This document shows positions 7,619 through 15,727 of a stretch of 63,670 nt of DNA, piece after piece. Under the pieces are notes generated by a model that ran no database searches, had not been told where the DNA came from, and saw nothing but the letters and a program-made list of their open reading frames with translations. The stretch is from Micromonospora sp. MP36 (GTDB lineage: Bacteria > Actinomycetota > Actinomycetes > Mycobacteriales > Micromonosporaceae). The stretch spans positions 1 through 63,670 of the forward strand of contig NZ_VSFA01000040.1 of NCBI RefSeq assembly GCF_008119785.1. The letters run 5' to 3'. Made by a program: the position numbers and the translations under genes. Positions within the stretch are counted from its first letter, which is position 1. The number at the start of each line of letters is the position of its first letter.

Positions 7619-8628
7619 CTGCCATGGAGAAGATCACCTACCGGCCTGCGCGGGACGAGCTGGCCTACACCTTCGGCGGCCGAATGCCGGTCGCGCACCT
7701 GCGCTCCGGCGACGTACTCGAGGTGTTCACCGAGGACTGCTTCGGCGGGCTCGTGCGCGGGCCGGCGGATCTGCCGTCGCAGGTGTGCCGCATGCCTTAC
7801 CTCAACCCCGTGTCCGGGCCGTTCTTCGTCGAGGACGCCGAACCCGGCGACACCCTCGCCATCCACCTCATCTCAATCACCCCGGCCCGGGACTGGGGTG
7901 TGTCGTCGACGTTCCCGCACTTCGGGGCGCTCACCTCGACCTCCCACACCGCCAGCCTCCAGCCACCACTTGAGGAGCGGGTGTGGGTGTACGGCGTCGA
8001 CCGCCAGGCGGGCACGGTGCGGTTCCAGGCCACCGAAACCGACCACACCGTCGACCTTCCCCTGGAGGCGATGATCGGCACCATCGGAGTCGCCCCCGGC
8101 GGCTTCGAAGCCCGCTCCACCATCGTCCCCGACCGCCACGGCGGAAACCTCGACACCCCGCAACTCCGGACCGGCACCACCCTCTATCTCGGCGTCAAGG
8201 TCCATGGGGCGATGCTCGCCCTCGGCGACGGCCACGCCCGCCAAGGCGAAGGCGAAGCCTGCGGCGTCGGCGTCGAGATCGCCACCACCACAACCCTCAC
8301 CATCGAAGTCATCAAGGGCGCACCGACCATGTGGCCACGCCTGGAAACCGACACCTCGATCATGTCGATCGGGTGCGCCCGCCCACTCGAGGACGCCTAC
8401 CGCATCGCGCAGCATGACATGGTCGGCTGGGTGCAGGCCCTGACCGGGCTGGAGACGCTCGACGCGTACCAGTTCGTCTCCCAGGCCGGGCGGGCGCCGA
8501 TCGGCAACGTGTGCGACCCGAACTACACGGTCCTCGCCGCGGTCGACAAGGCGCTACTGCCATCGCCGGAGCCCGCCTACGGCGGGGTGCACAGCCGGCT
8601 GCGGCAGCTCGTCCCAGGGCTGGGTTAG
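7615..8628 (+). CDS. Acetamidase/formamidase family amidohydrolase
   Basis: A 337-residue enzyme of the FmdA/AmdA family, which hydrolyses formamide, acetamide or related short amides to ammonia and the acid in the cytoplasm. Recognisable stretches are NPVSGPFFVEDAEPGDTLAI near residue 65, GGNLDTPQL near 180, VHGAMLALGDGHARQGEGE near 197-215 (the metal-binding core) and a C-terminal QFVSQAG...IGNVCDPNY. The length is normal. GTG at 7615 overlaps the permease stop by four bases; an in-frame ATG at 7624 is an alternative. The pairing with a permease suggests nitrogen scavenging from an imported amide. Confidence 0.88.
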   Translation: MTAMEKITYRPARDELAYTFGGRMPVAHLRSGDVLEVFTEDCFGGLVRGPADLPSQVCRMPYLNPVSGPFFVEDAEPGDTLAIHLISITPARDWGVSSTFPHFGALTSTSHTASLQPPLEERVWVYGVDRQAGTVRFQATETDHTVDLPLEAMIGTIGVAPGGFEARSTIVPDRHGGNLDTPQLRTGTTLYLGVKVHGAMLALGDGHARQGEGEACGVGVEIATTTTLTIEVIKGAPTMWPRLETDTSIMSIGCARPLEDAYRIAQHDMVGWVQALTGLETLDAYQFVSQAGRAPIGNVCDPNYTVLAAVDKALLPSPEPAYGGVHSRLRQLVPGLG

Positions 8629-8638
8629 GGGCGGCGCC

Positions 8639-9313
8639 ATGACCGTTCCTCGACTGCCGCTGCGGGATGAGCTGTTCCTGCTCGGCCACAACGACGACAC
8701 CGGCCAGCCGCACATCCACCGGCAAGCATTGGCGCTCGGGCTCGCCGGCGCCGTCCTGATCGACATCTTCCTCGTCGGACGGATCGCCCTCGACCCAAAC
8801 GACGACCGCCCAGCCGGCGAACGGTGGCTGCGCCTGCACACCGACCAACCGGTCGGCGACCTGATCGCCGATACCGCCATCGCCGCCATCCGCTGCCGGC
8901 GCACCGCCCCGCCGGTGAAGGCGTTTCTGCGTGACTTCGCCGACGACCTGTACGAGCGCACCCGCGCAGGTCTCGTCGCCGCCGGGATCCTCCGCCACAG
9001 CACACGCCGGCGCCTCGGCGGCCTCGCCCGCACCGATATCTACACGGCGACTGACAGCAAGTGGGCGATCGTCGCCCGGGCCCGCCTGCGGTACCTCGCG
9101 CAAGGCCGCGAGCAACCCGACAACCACACCGCCGCCCTCGCAGGCCTGGTCGCCACCCTCGGCCTGAGCACCCACCTCTACCTCGACGACGACACCACCA
9201 CCCTCACGGCGCGACTCAAGGCGATCGCCGAGCAGCACCACCGGTCGGTGCGGGACATCACCGCCGCCGTCGACGCCGCAGTCGGTGACCTCGCCACCGC
9301 TACCTACCGCTGA
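8639..9313 (+). CDS. GPP34 (GOLPH3/Vps74-like) family protein
   Basis: A 224-residue protein of the GPP34 family, related to eukaryotic Golgi phosphoprotein GOLPH3, a phosphoinositide-binding protein. Actinomycetes carry many copies of unknown function. The start LPLRDELFLLGHND, the middle VLIDIFLVGRIAL, and RRRLGGLARTDIY followed by a run of short helices match the family. It follows the formamidase by ten bases, with AGGGGCGG as a possible ribosome-binding site, and precedes an acetyltransferase gene. It is probably part of the same transcript. Confidence 0.78.
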   Translation: MTVPRLPLRDELFLLGHNDDTGQPHIHRQALALGLAGAVLIDIFLVGRIALDPNDDRPAGERWLRLHTDQPVGDLIADTAIAAIRCRRTAPPVKAFLRDFADDLYERTRAGLVAAGILRHSTRRRLGGLARTDIYTATDSKWAIVARARLRYLAQGREQPDNHTAALAGLVATLGLSTHLYLDDDTTTLTARLKAIAEQHHRSVRDITAAVDAAVGDLATATYR

Positions 9314-9336
9314 ACCCCACCCAGGTACCCATTCCG

Positions 9337-9990
9337 ATGGAGGCTCCGTTGCGTATCCGCGCCGCCCACTGGACGGACAAGGACTTGGTCACCCCGCTGA
9401 TCGCCGACGCCCTACAGTCCAGCCCGCTCGCCGCGTGGCTGGTGCCCGACCCGCAACAGCGGCGCCAGGTGCTGACCGGCGTCGTCGGGATTTGGGTGGA
9501 ACACGCGATGGTCTTCGGCGACATCCACCTCACCGAAGACCATGCTGCCGCCACCGTTGGCTTCCACCGTTACCGACCCATCCCACCACCAGCCAACTAC
9601 CCCATCCGCCTCACCGACGCCGCCGGAAGCCACGCCGACCGGTTCGACCTACTGGACAGCCTGCTATCGGTGAAACAGCCCACCGAACCGCACTACCACC
9701 TCGCCTTCCTCGCCGTCCGCCCCGACGCCCAGAAGGCCGGCCGCGGCACCGCCTTGCTGGCCTACCACCGCAGCCGCCTCAACCGCATTGACCTGCCCGC
9801 GTGGACCGCCACGCCCGCTGGCGGGGAACATCTTCTCGCCCGCTACGGCTACACACCCCGACCACCGATCACCCTCCCCGACGGGCCGACCCTGCGCCCG
9901 ATGCGCCGCACCGCTCACCACAGCAGCAGCGCAATGCCGGTTAACCCCAGCCGCCCAGTCGACAACCGCTGGCAGGAATGTCATGCGTAG
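9337..9990 (+). CDS. GNAT-family N-acetyltransferase
   Basis: A 217-residue GNAT-fold acetyltransferase that would move an acetyl group from acetyl-CoA to an amine. The N-terminal LRIRAAHWTDKDLVTPLIADAL opening, LAFLAVRPDAQKAGRGTALL (the acetyl-CoA pyrophosphate loop, about 122-141) and ATPAGGEHLLARYGYTP near 166-182 are typical of the domain. The last ~30 residues look unstructured and overlap the start of the next gene by eight bases, indicating translational coupling. The substrate cannot be deduced. Confidence 0.75.
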   Translation: MEAPLRIRAAHWTDKDLVTPLIADALQSSPLAAWLVPDPQQRRQVLTGVVGIWVEHAMVFGDIHLTEDHAAATVGFHRYRPIPPPANYPIRLTDAAGSHADRFDLLDSLLSVKQPTEPHYHLAFLAVRPDAQKAGRGTALLAYHRSRLNRIDLPAWTATPAGGEHLLARYGYTPRPPITLPDGPTLRPMRRTAHHSSSAMPVNPSRPVDNRWQECHA

Positions 9991-11134
9991 CCCTACCGCA
10001 TCCCAACCGACACCGCACCCCGTGGCCTTCCCTCGCAGATACTCACCAGATTTCATCGGCGCCGTCGTCCAGCGTGTCGCAGATGCCCGCGACATCAGGG
10101 CCTACGGCGCGGTCACGAGCGTCGCCCGTCAGCTGAACCTCGACCCACGCCTCGTCCAGAAATGGGTCACCAAAGCCACCACCCCAGTCGCACACCAACC
10201 AGCCAGGCCGGCCGCCGGCTCGTGGGAGACATACCTACCGGCGGGACTGATGCACTGCAGGTTCTGCCACGAACCGATGTCCTACGCCGAGCTGCACGAC
10301 TCTGGACAGGGCTACCAGTGCCAGCCAGGTTGCCGGCCGCGGCCACTTGATGCAGCGGCGATCGCCCACACAGTGGGTCGGACGATCCTGCGGTACGCGG
10401 CTCGGGTCATCCCCTCGACCGGCGCGCCGACACCTCCACACCTCGCCGCCGTCCACGCCCACCGCGTCCTCGCCCGCATCACCGTCGGCGCCACCCCCAC
10501 CGACCTCACCCTCACCTGGCGCGCCACACCCACACCCGTGGCAGACCGGATCGACACCGAACGCGCACAGCAGGTCGCCACCGCCCGAAACCTCGCGCTC
10601 AACCACCCCCTACGCGCCCGGCAGCTCCTGCACGACAGCCTCACCGGCATCGACCCCGCCACCGCGCCAGCCCACCCGCTACACACCGAAGCGGCCATCC
10701 TCCTGGCCGAATTGCAACTCCGGCTCGGCCACCCCGCCGACGCCATCGCCTGGACCACCTACGCCCACCACGCCACTATCCAACTCCACGGGCCCACCCA
10801 CCCGCACAGCCTCCACGCCCTCCACCTCCACGCCGCCGCTCACCGACGCGCCGGACACCACCAACGCGCTTACCACCTCTACCGCCAACTCGCCGACCAC
10901 CTCACCAAAACCGAAGGACCCCATGCCCCGAGAACCCTCGCCATCCACGCCACCACCGCCCTCGCCCTTCACGCCCTCGGCCACTGCCAAGCCGCCCGCA
11001 CCATCCTCGCCGATACCATCACCACCCACCGACGCGAACACCCAGGCCACCCCGCCACCGCCCGCATGGCCCAACACCTGTCCGGCATCTGGAAGGACTG
11101 CGCCGCCAAGGGCCACAAGCACGAGGACACCTGA
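9983..11134 (+). CDS. HTH / zinc-ribbon / TPR protein, putative regulator
   Basis: A protein of about 383 residues with three visible parts. Residues ~15-65 (RRYSPDFIGAVVQRVADA through VQKWVTKA) form a transposase-type helix-turn-helix. A Cys-x2-Cys / Cys-x3-Cys pair (MHCRFC ... YQCQPGC) then suggests a small zinc ribbon. The C-terminal ~200 residues are alanine- and histidine-rich helices (HTEAAILLAELQLRLGHPADA, LHLHAAAHRRAGHHQRAYHLY) resembling tetratricopeptide repeats. The ATG at 9983 follows AGGA and overlaps the acetyltransferase gene by eight bases; an upstream in-frame extension to 9788 would lie inside that gene and is unlikely. A DNA-binding regulator with a TPR sensor is plausible but inferred. 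Confidence 0.6.
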   Translation: MRSPTASQPTPHPVAFPRRYSPDFIGAVVQRVADARDIRAYGAVTSVARQLNLDPRLVQKWVTKATTPVAHQPARPAAGSWETYLPAGLMHCRFCHEPMSYAELHDSGQGYQCQPGCRPRPLDAAAIAHTVGRTILRYAARVIPSTGAPTPPHLAAVHAHRVLARITVGATPTDLTLTWRATPTPVADRIDTERAQQVATARNLALNHPLRARQLLHDSLTGIDPATAPAHPLHTEAAILLAELQLRLGHPADAIAWTTYAHHATIQLHGPTHPHSLHALHLHAAAHRRAGHHQRAYHLYRQLADHLTKTEGPHAPRTLAIHATTALALHALGHCQAARTILADTITTHRREHPGHPATARMAQHLSGIWKDCAAKGHKHEDT

Positions 11135-11299
11135 CTACCCGCCCGTCAAACCCAGGAGGTCCCGGCCAGTCTGTACTGAGTTCCCCCCGCTTTGATGGAG
11201 CGGTGGTTACGGCCTCCCCACCGTTGGAGCTACACGGCTTCGGAGTCGACCACCACATGATCGTGGCGGTCGTGCACTGCACACCGGCCCAGATCCACC

Positions 11300-11547
11300 A
11301 GGTTTCGAGCCGGCTTCGCTGTTACGGAGCTTCAGCCACTGGTTCACTCGCGTTACACCGTCTGGCCTCGCCGAACAGGCCCGCACCGTCTGGCAGTCCC
11401 GGCACGTCCCGCCCTCGTCAGGGCCGCTTGCCACCCTCACCGCCGTTGCACGGATCAGGCTGCCCTCAGGCTTCACCAGGCCGCTGCGACGACCCGGCGG
11501 GAAAGGTCTCTCACCCCTCCTCGATCAATCAGCGCTACATGGCGCAC
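11300..11547 (-). ncRNA. Probable 5' remnant of a group II intron inside IS3 orfA
   Basis: On the minus strand orfA is interrupted after ...GCGGAGCT by GTGCGCC, which matches the GUGYG 5' boundary of group II introns. The following ~250 bases are GC-rich, non-coding and full of short complementary segments, as expected for intron domain I. No reverse transcriptase/maturase gene and no domain V-like 3' end were seen before the IS end at 11177, so the intron is truncated. The left limit given here is approximate. The call is inference from the boundary motif and the break in orfA. Confidence 0.45.
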
Positions 11548-11858
11548 AGCTCCGCCGCGAAATACGCGCTCGCCGCTTTCAGGATCTCATTCGCCCGCCG
11601 CAGCTCCGCGACTTCCTTGCGCAGCCGATGGTTCTCCTCGGCCATCTCACTGGTGGGCCGAGCATGACGCTCACCGGCGTCGGCCTCGGCCTGCCGGATC
11701 CAGTTCCGCAACGCCTCGTGATGCACGCCCAGCTGCTCGGCCAGGCGCCGGATCACCGGCTTCGGGTCCGACTCGCGATACAAGCGCACAGCACGCTGGC
11801 GCAGCTCGTCGGGGTACTTCTTCGGTGCTGCCACGGACGACTTCCTCCCCACGGCCAT
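11535..11858 (-). pseudogene. IS3-family transposase OrfA (orfB missing)
   Basis: About 107 residues of IS3 OrfA: a helix-turn-helix (KYPDELRQRAVRLYRESD followed by LAEQLGVHHEALRNWIRQAE) and a leucine-zipper-like C-terminal helix (EENHRLRKEVAELRRANEIL). The protein normally continues past FAAEL, but here it runs into CAM and a stop because of the intron-like insertion at 11547. The partner OrfB carrying the DDE catalytic domain is gone. The ATG at 11858 gives the usual N-terminus. Confidence 0.8.
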
Positions 11859-11900
11859 CAGACCATGATCAAGAAGCTCCATGAAAGCGGGGGTAGCTCA

Positions 11901-12276
11901 TACGCCCAACCCAAGACCGTTGCCCTCAACGCCACCTTCGAATGAACGGGACTGCGGATTGAACCGCCACGGGACGTGACCATCGATGCTGGTCGAGGGG
12001 GTTCATGTCCCCCTTGTACAAACTCTGACGGCGGGGGAGTCGCACTGCACGACTTAACGCCAGCAACAAAGAGGCCGAGATCGGTGGAGGTGCCTTCGGG
12101 CGCGCAAGATCAAAAGAGCGTGGCCTGCGGAATCGCCGACCGAGTTCTTTGTGCCCGTGGCTGCTCGTCCGCTGTGTGATGATCGGCGGTCAGTGCAGCT
12201 AACCGCTCCGGTATCCGGATCTGCCGAGAAGAGTGTGCCGATGATGAGGCTGCCCGAGCTCCAGTTCCAAATTCTT
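11901..12276. other. Gene-free stretch right of the IS3 remnant
   Basis: About 376 bases without a supported gene. It starts with the IS3 target duplication. At 11960-11977 there is a TGAACCGCCACGGGACGT segment that resembles the tip of another insertion sequence, but no partner end was found. Base composition falls to the right as the ApeA-like gene is approached. I see no terminator or RNA gene. Confidence 0.4.
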
Positions 12277-13611
12277 CTATCGCGAGGGCTTCCGTGGCGT
12301 ACTCGATGAAACAAGCTCCTGTATGCGGCGAGACAAGGAGTGCGTACGGTGGGAGCCCAGGATGGACCGTGATGGCAGCTTTGAGTTTCCGACGCGATTG
12401 AGTACTGCACACATGAGCAGCACTCTTCCGGATTCCGCCAGCAACGATGCCGCCTGATCGTCTTCGTATGCAGACGACTTCTCGGACCTATAGTGCTTGG
12501 CATCTAAGTAGCGGTTCCAGAAGACGTCGGCCCAGGCGCGCGGGTCGCCAACGAACTCACCAAATCCACGCCCGACGTGCTTCGCGAGCGCATAGGGAAC
12601 AAACCTTTCTTGAGCCCATTGAGTGGTCCGCTTATGGCGAGCGACCCAATGTTCAATTCCGGCCGCGATGTCCATTAGACGAACTGGGGCGGAAGGCTCA
12701 CCAATGCGGAGAGTGTCAACCAGGGGCCTCACAGCTGGTCCGTAGGTATTCCATATGCGCACCCATCTCCGAAGGCCCGCCGCGTCGCCGAGATGCCACA
12801 GCGAGAATAGCGGAAACTCCGTCATGGACCTTGGCGCGGCAGTCCCCGGCCTGCGCCACATCAAGGCGGAGTCCCACAATTCTGTTCTGCGCGACAGCGA
12901 ACCGTCCGCTACCAGATTTACGGTGCCACTCTCGGCGGTTATCATTCCTTCGTAGGCGAGGCCGACAAGCTCTTGGATCCTCAGTAGCGGCTCTCGTAGC
13001 TCGTAGTATTCTTTCGGCCTATTGGATCTGCATGAAAGCTCGATTGGGGCGAAGATGACCCGCTTATCATCGGGTCCGGTCGACTCCCAGTGCGCGGAAA
13101 GCACCAAGTGGCGACCCTTGCTTAGCGTGAGGACGACATCTTCCGGAGCTCGTGCTTCAATGGAGTACGACGAGGCTCGACCGTCATCATTTGAGGAATG
13201 GCTTTCCTTCAGTGCAGAGACGCCCGCCCAGTTCGTGATGCCAGGGATCCGGATGCTGACTTCCGTCACGCCCGGTTTGGTCAGACTCCCTGGGTCTAGC
13301 CCATGCATGAGGGTCGTAGCTCGATATGTTGCCATGGAGACGCGTTGCCTCGCGGTATTGTGCAAAACGTTTCGCCGCAGCACGCCAGTGGCCACAATGC
13401 CGGAGCTGGCGGTCCTACCTATTAGGGTGTGGGGCACAGGGCCACTATCGGCATCCCGCACCTCCTTGAGGTTTCCGAGGAGGGTGTCAATGCGGAACAG
13501 GCCCTCTTCCTCAACCCACCTAATATGACCTGGCCGGTCCCTTGTGAAGTCGTGAGGAAGGGCATCCAAGGGAGAGAAATAACCGACACTACCGGCTCGA
13601 ACCTGCTCCAT
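12277..13611 (-). CDS. ApeA-like HEPN-family protein, putative abortive-infection defence gene
   Basis: A 444-residue protein less GC-rich than its neighbours. The N-terminal half (GYFSPLDALPHDF opening, then beta-rich segments such as VSIRIPGITNWAGVSAL and RASSYSIEA) resembles the ApeA N-terminal domain. The C-terminal helical part has RYLDAKH, an R-x5-H arrangement near residue 365, within the Rx4-6H pattern of HEPN ribonucleases, followed by LLAESGRVLLMCAVLNRVG. ApeA-type proteins stop phage growth by cleaving cell RNA. It stands alone, 24 bases from an IS630 insertion, whose end lies where its promoter would be. The family call is by overall resemblance; a HEPN protein of another type is possible. 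Confidence 0.52.
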   Translation of the reverse strand: MEQVRAGSVGYFSPLDALPHDFTRDRPGHIRWVEEEGLFRIDTLLGNLKEVRDADSGPVPHTLIGRTASSGIVATGVLRRNVLHNTARQRVSMATYRATTLMHGLDPGSLTKPGVTEVSIRIPGITNWAGVSALKESHSSNDDGRASSYSIEARAPEDVVLTLSKGRHLVLSAHWESTGPDDKRVIFAPIELSCRSNRPKEYYELREPLLRIQELVGLAYEGMITAESGTVNLVADGSLSRRTELWDSALMWRRPGTAAPRSMTEFPLFSLWHLGDAAGLRRWVRIWNTYGPAVRPLVDTLRIGEPSAPVRLMDIAAGIEHWVARHKRTTQWAQERFVPYALAKHVGRGFGEFVGDPRAWADVFWNRYLDAKHYRSEKSSAYEDDQAASLLAESGRVLLMCAVLNRVGNSKLPSRSILGSHRTHSLSRRIQELVSSSTPRKPSR

Positions 13612-13635
13612 GCGGCTAGCCTATCCGAATAGTTA

Positions 13636-14807
13636 CCAGATCTTGAAGGGCCAGGTTCGTCCACTGTGGCTCGGTGTGGCGTGATCTTCGGCGGTGATCG
13701 TTGTAGGCCTGGGTGATGAGGTATTCCGATGGAGGTGGTTTGTCCGCGCGGGGGCGGGCGAAGCGTGAGGCGGTGCGGCGGCAGGCGGCCGGGTGGTTCG
13801 CTGCGGGGGTGTCGGTGCCGGAGGTCGCGCGCGGGCTGCGGGTGTCGCAGACCGTGGTGTACGGGTGGCGCAAGCGGTGGCGGGCCGGTGGTGAGGACGC
13901 CCTGGCCTCGAAGGGACCCGGCGGGTCCCGCTGTCGGCTTGACGAGGCCCGGCTGCGGCGGCTGGCCGATGCTCTGGACGAGGGGCCGGCGGCGCATGGC
14001 TTCGGTGATGACCAACGCTGGACACTGGCCCGGGTGTCGGATCTAATCGCCCGGATGTTCCGCACCCGCTACACCGTGCGCGGCACGTCGTACCTGCTGC
14101 ACCGCATCGGCTGGTCGGTGCAGGTACCCGCGCACCGGCCCGTCGAACGCGACGGGGTCGCGGTCGCGACCTGGCGGCGGGAGGTGTGGCCGACGGGAGA
14201 ACGGTAGCGGCGCAGCGCGACGCGTGGATCTGCTTCGAGGACGAAGCCGGTCAGACGCTGCGCCCACCAAAGGCCCGCACCTGGGGCCGACGCGGCCACA
14301 CCCCACAGATCCCGACCTCCGGCAAGGGATCCGGGCGAGTCTCGATCGCTGGCCTGGCCTGCTACAAGCCCCGCCAGCGTCCTCGGCTGATCTACCGCAC
14401 GATCACCCACCGCGGCCGTAAGAACGAGCGGCGCAGCTTTCGGCGAACGGGACTACATCAGCCTGCTCGACGCCGCGCACCAGCAACTCCGCGGGCCGAT
14501 CGTCCTCGTCTGGGACAACCTCAACACCCACATCAGCGCCGCCATGCGGCAGATGATCGCCGCCCGGGATTGGCTACACGTGATCCGCCTGCCCGCCTAC
14601 GCCCCCGATCTCAACCCCACCGAGCAGGTGTGGTCACACCTCAAGCGCAGCATCGGCAACCTCGCCGTTCGCGGCGTCGACCACCTCCTAGCGATCATCC
14701 GGAACCGGCTCAAGCGCATCCAGTACCGCCCCGACCTGCTCGACAGCTTCCTGACCCACACCGGCCTAACCCTCAAACCCAACTCAACCTGACCATTCAA
14801 GATCTTG
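13636..14807 (+). mobile_element. IS630-family insertion sequence
   Basis: This 1172-bp element is bounded by TA dinucleotides (13634-13635 and 14808-14809), the target duplication of IS630/Tc1 elements. The left end, CCAGATCTTGAAGGGCCAGG, matches the reverse complement of the right end, CAAGATCTTGAATGGTCAGG, at most positions. It contains one transposase gene that is out of frame in two places. It landed next to the 5' end of the ApeA-like gene. Confidence 0.82.
13716..14792 (+). pseudogene. IS630-family transposase, disrupted by frameshifts
   Basis: The N-terminal part (to 14207) has the helix-turn-helix VPEVARGLRVSQTVVYGWRKRW. The catalytic part continues in a second frame from about 14186 with the first acidic motif FEDEAGQ, and in a third frame from about 14447 with VWDNLNTHISAAM and LPAYAPDLNPTEQVWSHLK, the remaining D and E of the DDE triad. 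The first frame change might be programmed. The second, at AGCTTTCGGCGAACGG near 14440, looks like a single extra T that separates the catalytic residues, so the enzyme is probably dead unless this is a sequencing error. A GTG at 13713 is an alternative start. Confidence 0.8.
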
Positions 14808-14856
14808 TACCTGCGCAGGATCGACGCCCATACCGGAGCCGGTCTGACGTCAGTAG

Positions 14857-15110
14857 GGCAACTCACGCCCGAAGTGCCGGGCGTACGCGCGGTGTGCGGC
14901 GAGAATGGCCGCCCATCCACCGGGCCATCATCTCGTCGGCGAGCGCCTTCTCCAGCAGGTCCTCGGGGATTCTGCCCCGGCTCGGCTGGACCAGGTGGCC
15001 CACCTCGTCGTCGAACCCGAGGCCCCACCGCCGGCCGCTTCCGGTCGAGACGTGGACCTGCTCGGTCAGCGCCTGACGGTTGATCGGCCGCGCGGGCTGA
15101 TGAGCGGGCT
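14857..15110 (-). pseudogene. Decayed gene fragment of unknown family
   Basis: The minus strand encodes a stretch that reads like real protein: WGLGFDDEVGHLVQPSRG followed by RIPEDLLEKALADEMMARWM. After a one-base shift near 14910 it continues as AAILAAHRAYARHFGRELPY and a stop at about 14857. No start codon with a ribosome-binding site precedes it, and a stop lies just upstream. I do not recognise the family. It is best read as the 3' part of a gene broken by the mobile-element traffic here. Confidence 0.35.
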
Positions 15111-15703
15111 GAGGTCTTCGACACCGCGATCGCTGACCTCGTCAGCGCGGTGGAGCGCTTCGGTGTCGAACACGCCCACCTCGTGGTGCTCGACACCAAC
15201 GTGTACCTCCACCACGAGCGTAAGCTGGAAGACCTGGACCTCGCTGGTGAGCTGGGCATGGGTATCGCCGACATCCGGCTCATCGTGCCGATGGTGGTCG
15301 TCGACGAGCTGGACAAGGCCAAGCTCAGCAGCGGCGACAAGGGCTACCGCGCTGGCTATTCCGTGGCCTACATCGACCGGTTGGTGCAGGCTGGCGGCCG
15401 GGTCCGCACCGCGCACTACGCGCGCGAGCTGGATCCGTGCGGTGAGGTCCGCGTCGAGGTGCTGCTTGACCGGTCGGGCACGCCCGCCTACCGATCAATG
15501 ACGACGAGATCGTGGACCACGCCGTAAGTCTGGAGCCACTGGCTGGCTGGCCGGTGCGGCTGGTCACCTTCGACACCGGGATGGCGATGCGCGCCCGGGC
15601 AGCCGGGCTGCGGGTGCACAAGCTGGAGCAACCGCCGACGGCGGCGAAGCGCCAGCCGAGCAGCGGGCACGTGCCCACCGCTCGAGCCAAGCCCCGCGGG
15701 TGA
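15084..15703 (+). pseudogene. PIN-domain protein, frameshifted
   Basis: The frame around a possible GTG at 15150 encodes HLVVLDTNVYLHH, the first acidic motif of PIN-domain ribonucleases, followed by RLIVPMVVVDELDKAKLSS, the second conserved acidic strand, and about 100 residues in all. Near 15470-15480 the frame is lost. The C-terminal part continues in another frame as INDDEIVDHAVSLEPLAGW and RLVTFDTGMAMRARAAGLRVHKL, which holds the third acidic strand. Codons upstream of 15150 also look coding but have no start, so the 5' end may be truncated. PIN proteins are usually toxins or RNases; no antitoxin gene is visible. Functional only if the frameshift is an error. Confidence 0.6.
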
Positions 15704-15727
15704 CCGGCACCAGCCGCCCTGCGGCGC

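Larger units (their letters stand above)
11177..11900 (-). mobile_element. IS3-family element remnant, internally rearranged
   Basis: The ends are imperfect terminal inverted repeats. The left end reads TGAGTTCCCCCCGCTTTG and the right end, on the minus strand, reads TGAGCTACCCCCGCTTTC; both continue with ATGGAG. They are flanked by a 3-base duplication TAC (11174-11176 and 11901-11903). Only about 724 bp lie between them, well short of the usual ~1.2-1.4 kb for IS3 elements. orfA is present, but the orfB transposase is absent and replaced by sequence starting with a group II intron-like 5' end. The element cannot transpose by itself. Confidence 0.75.

Noticed and set aside
10347..11195. A 282-codon Pro/Thr/Ser-rich frame overlapping the HTH/TPR gene
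   Set aside because: Its composition is the out-of-frame reading of the Ala/His-rich TPR region; no start signal.
11960..11977. TGAACCGCCACGGGACGT as the end of another insertion sequence
   Set aside because: No matching opposite end or transposase fragment was found nearby; left as a note only.
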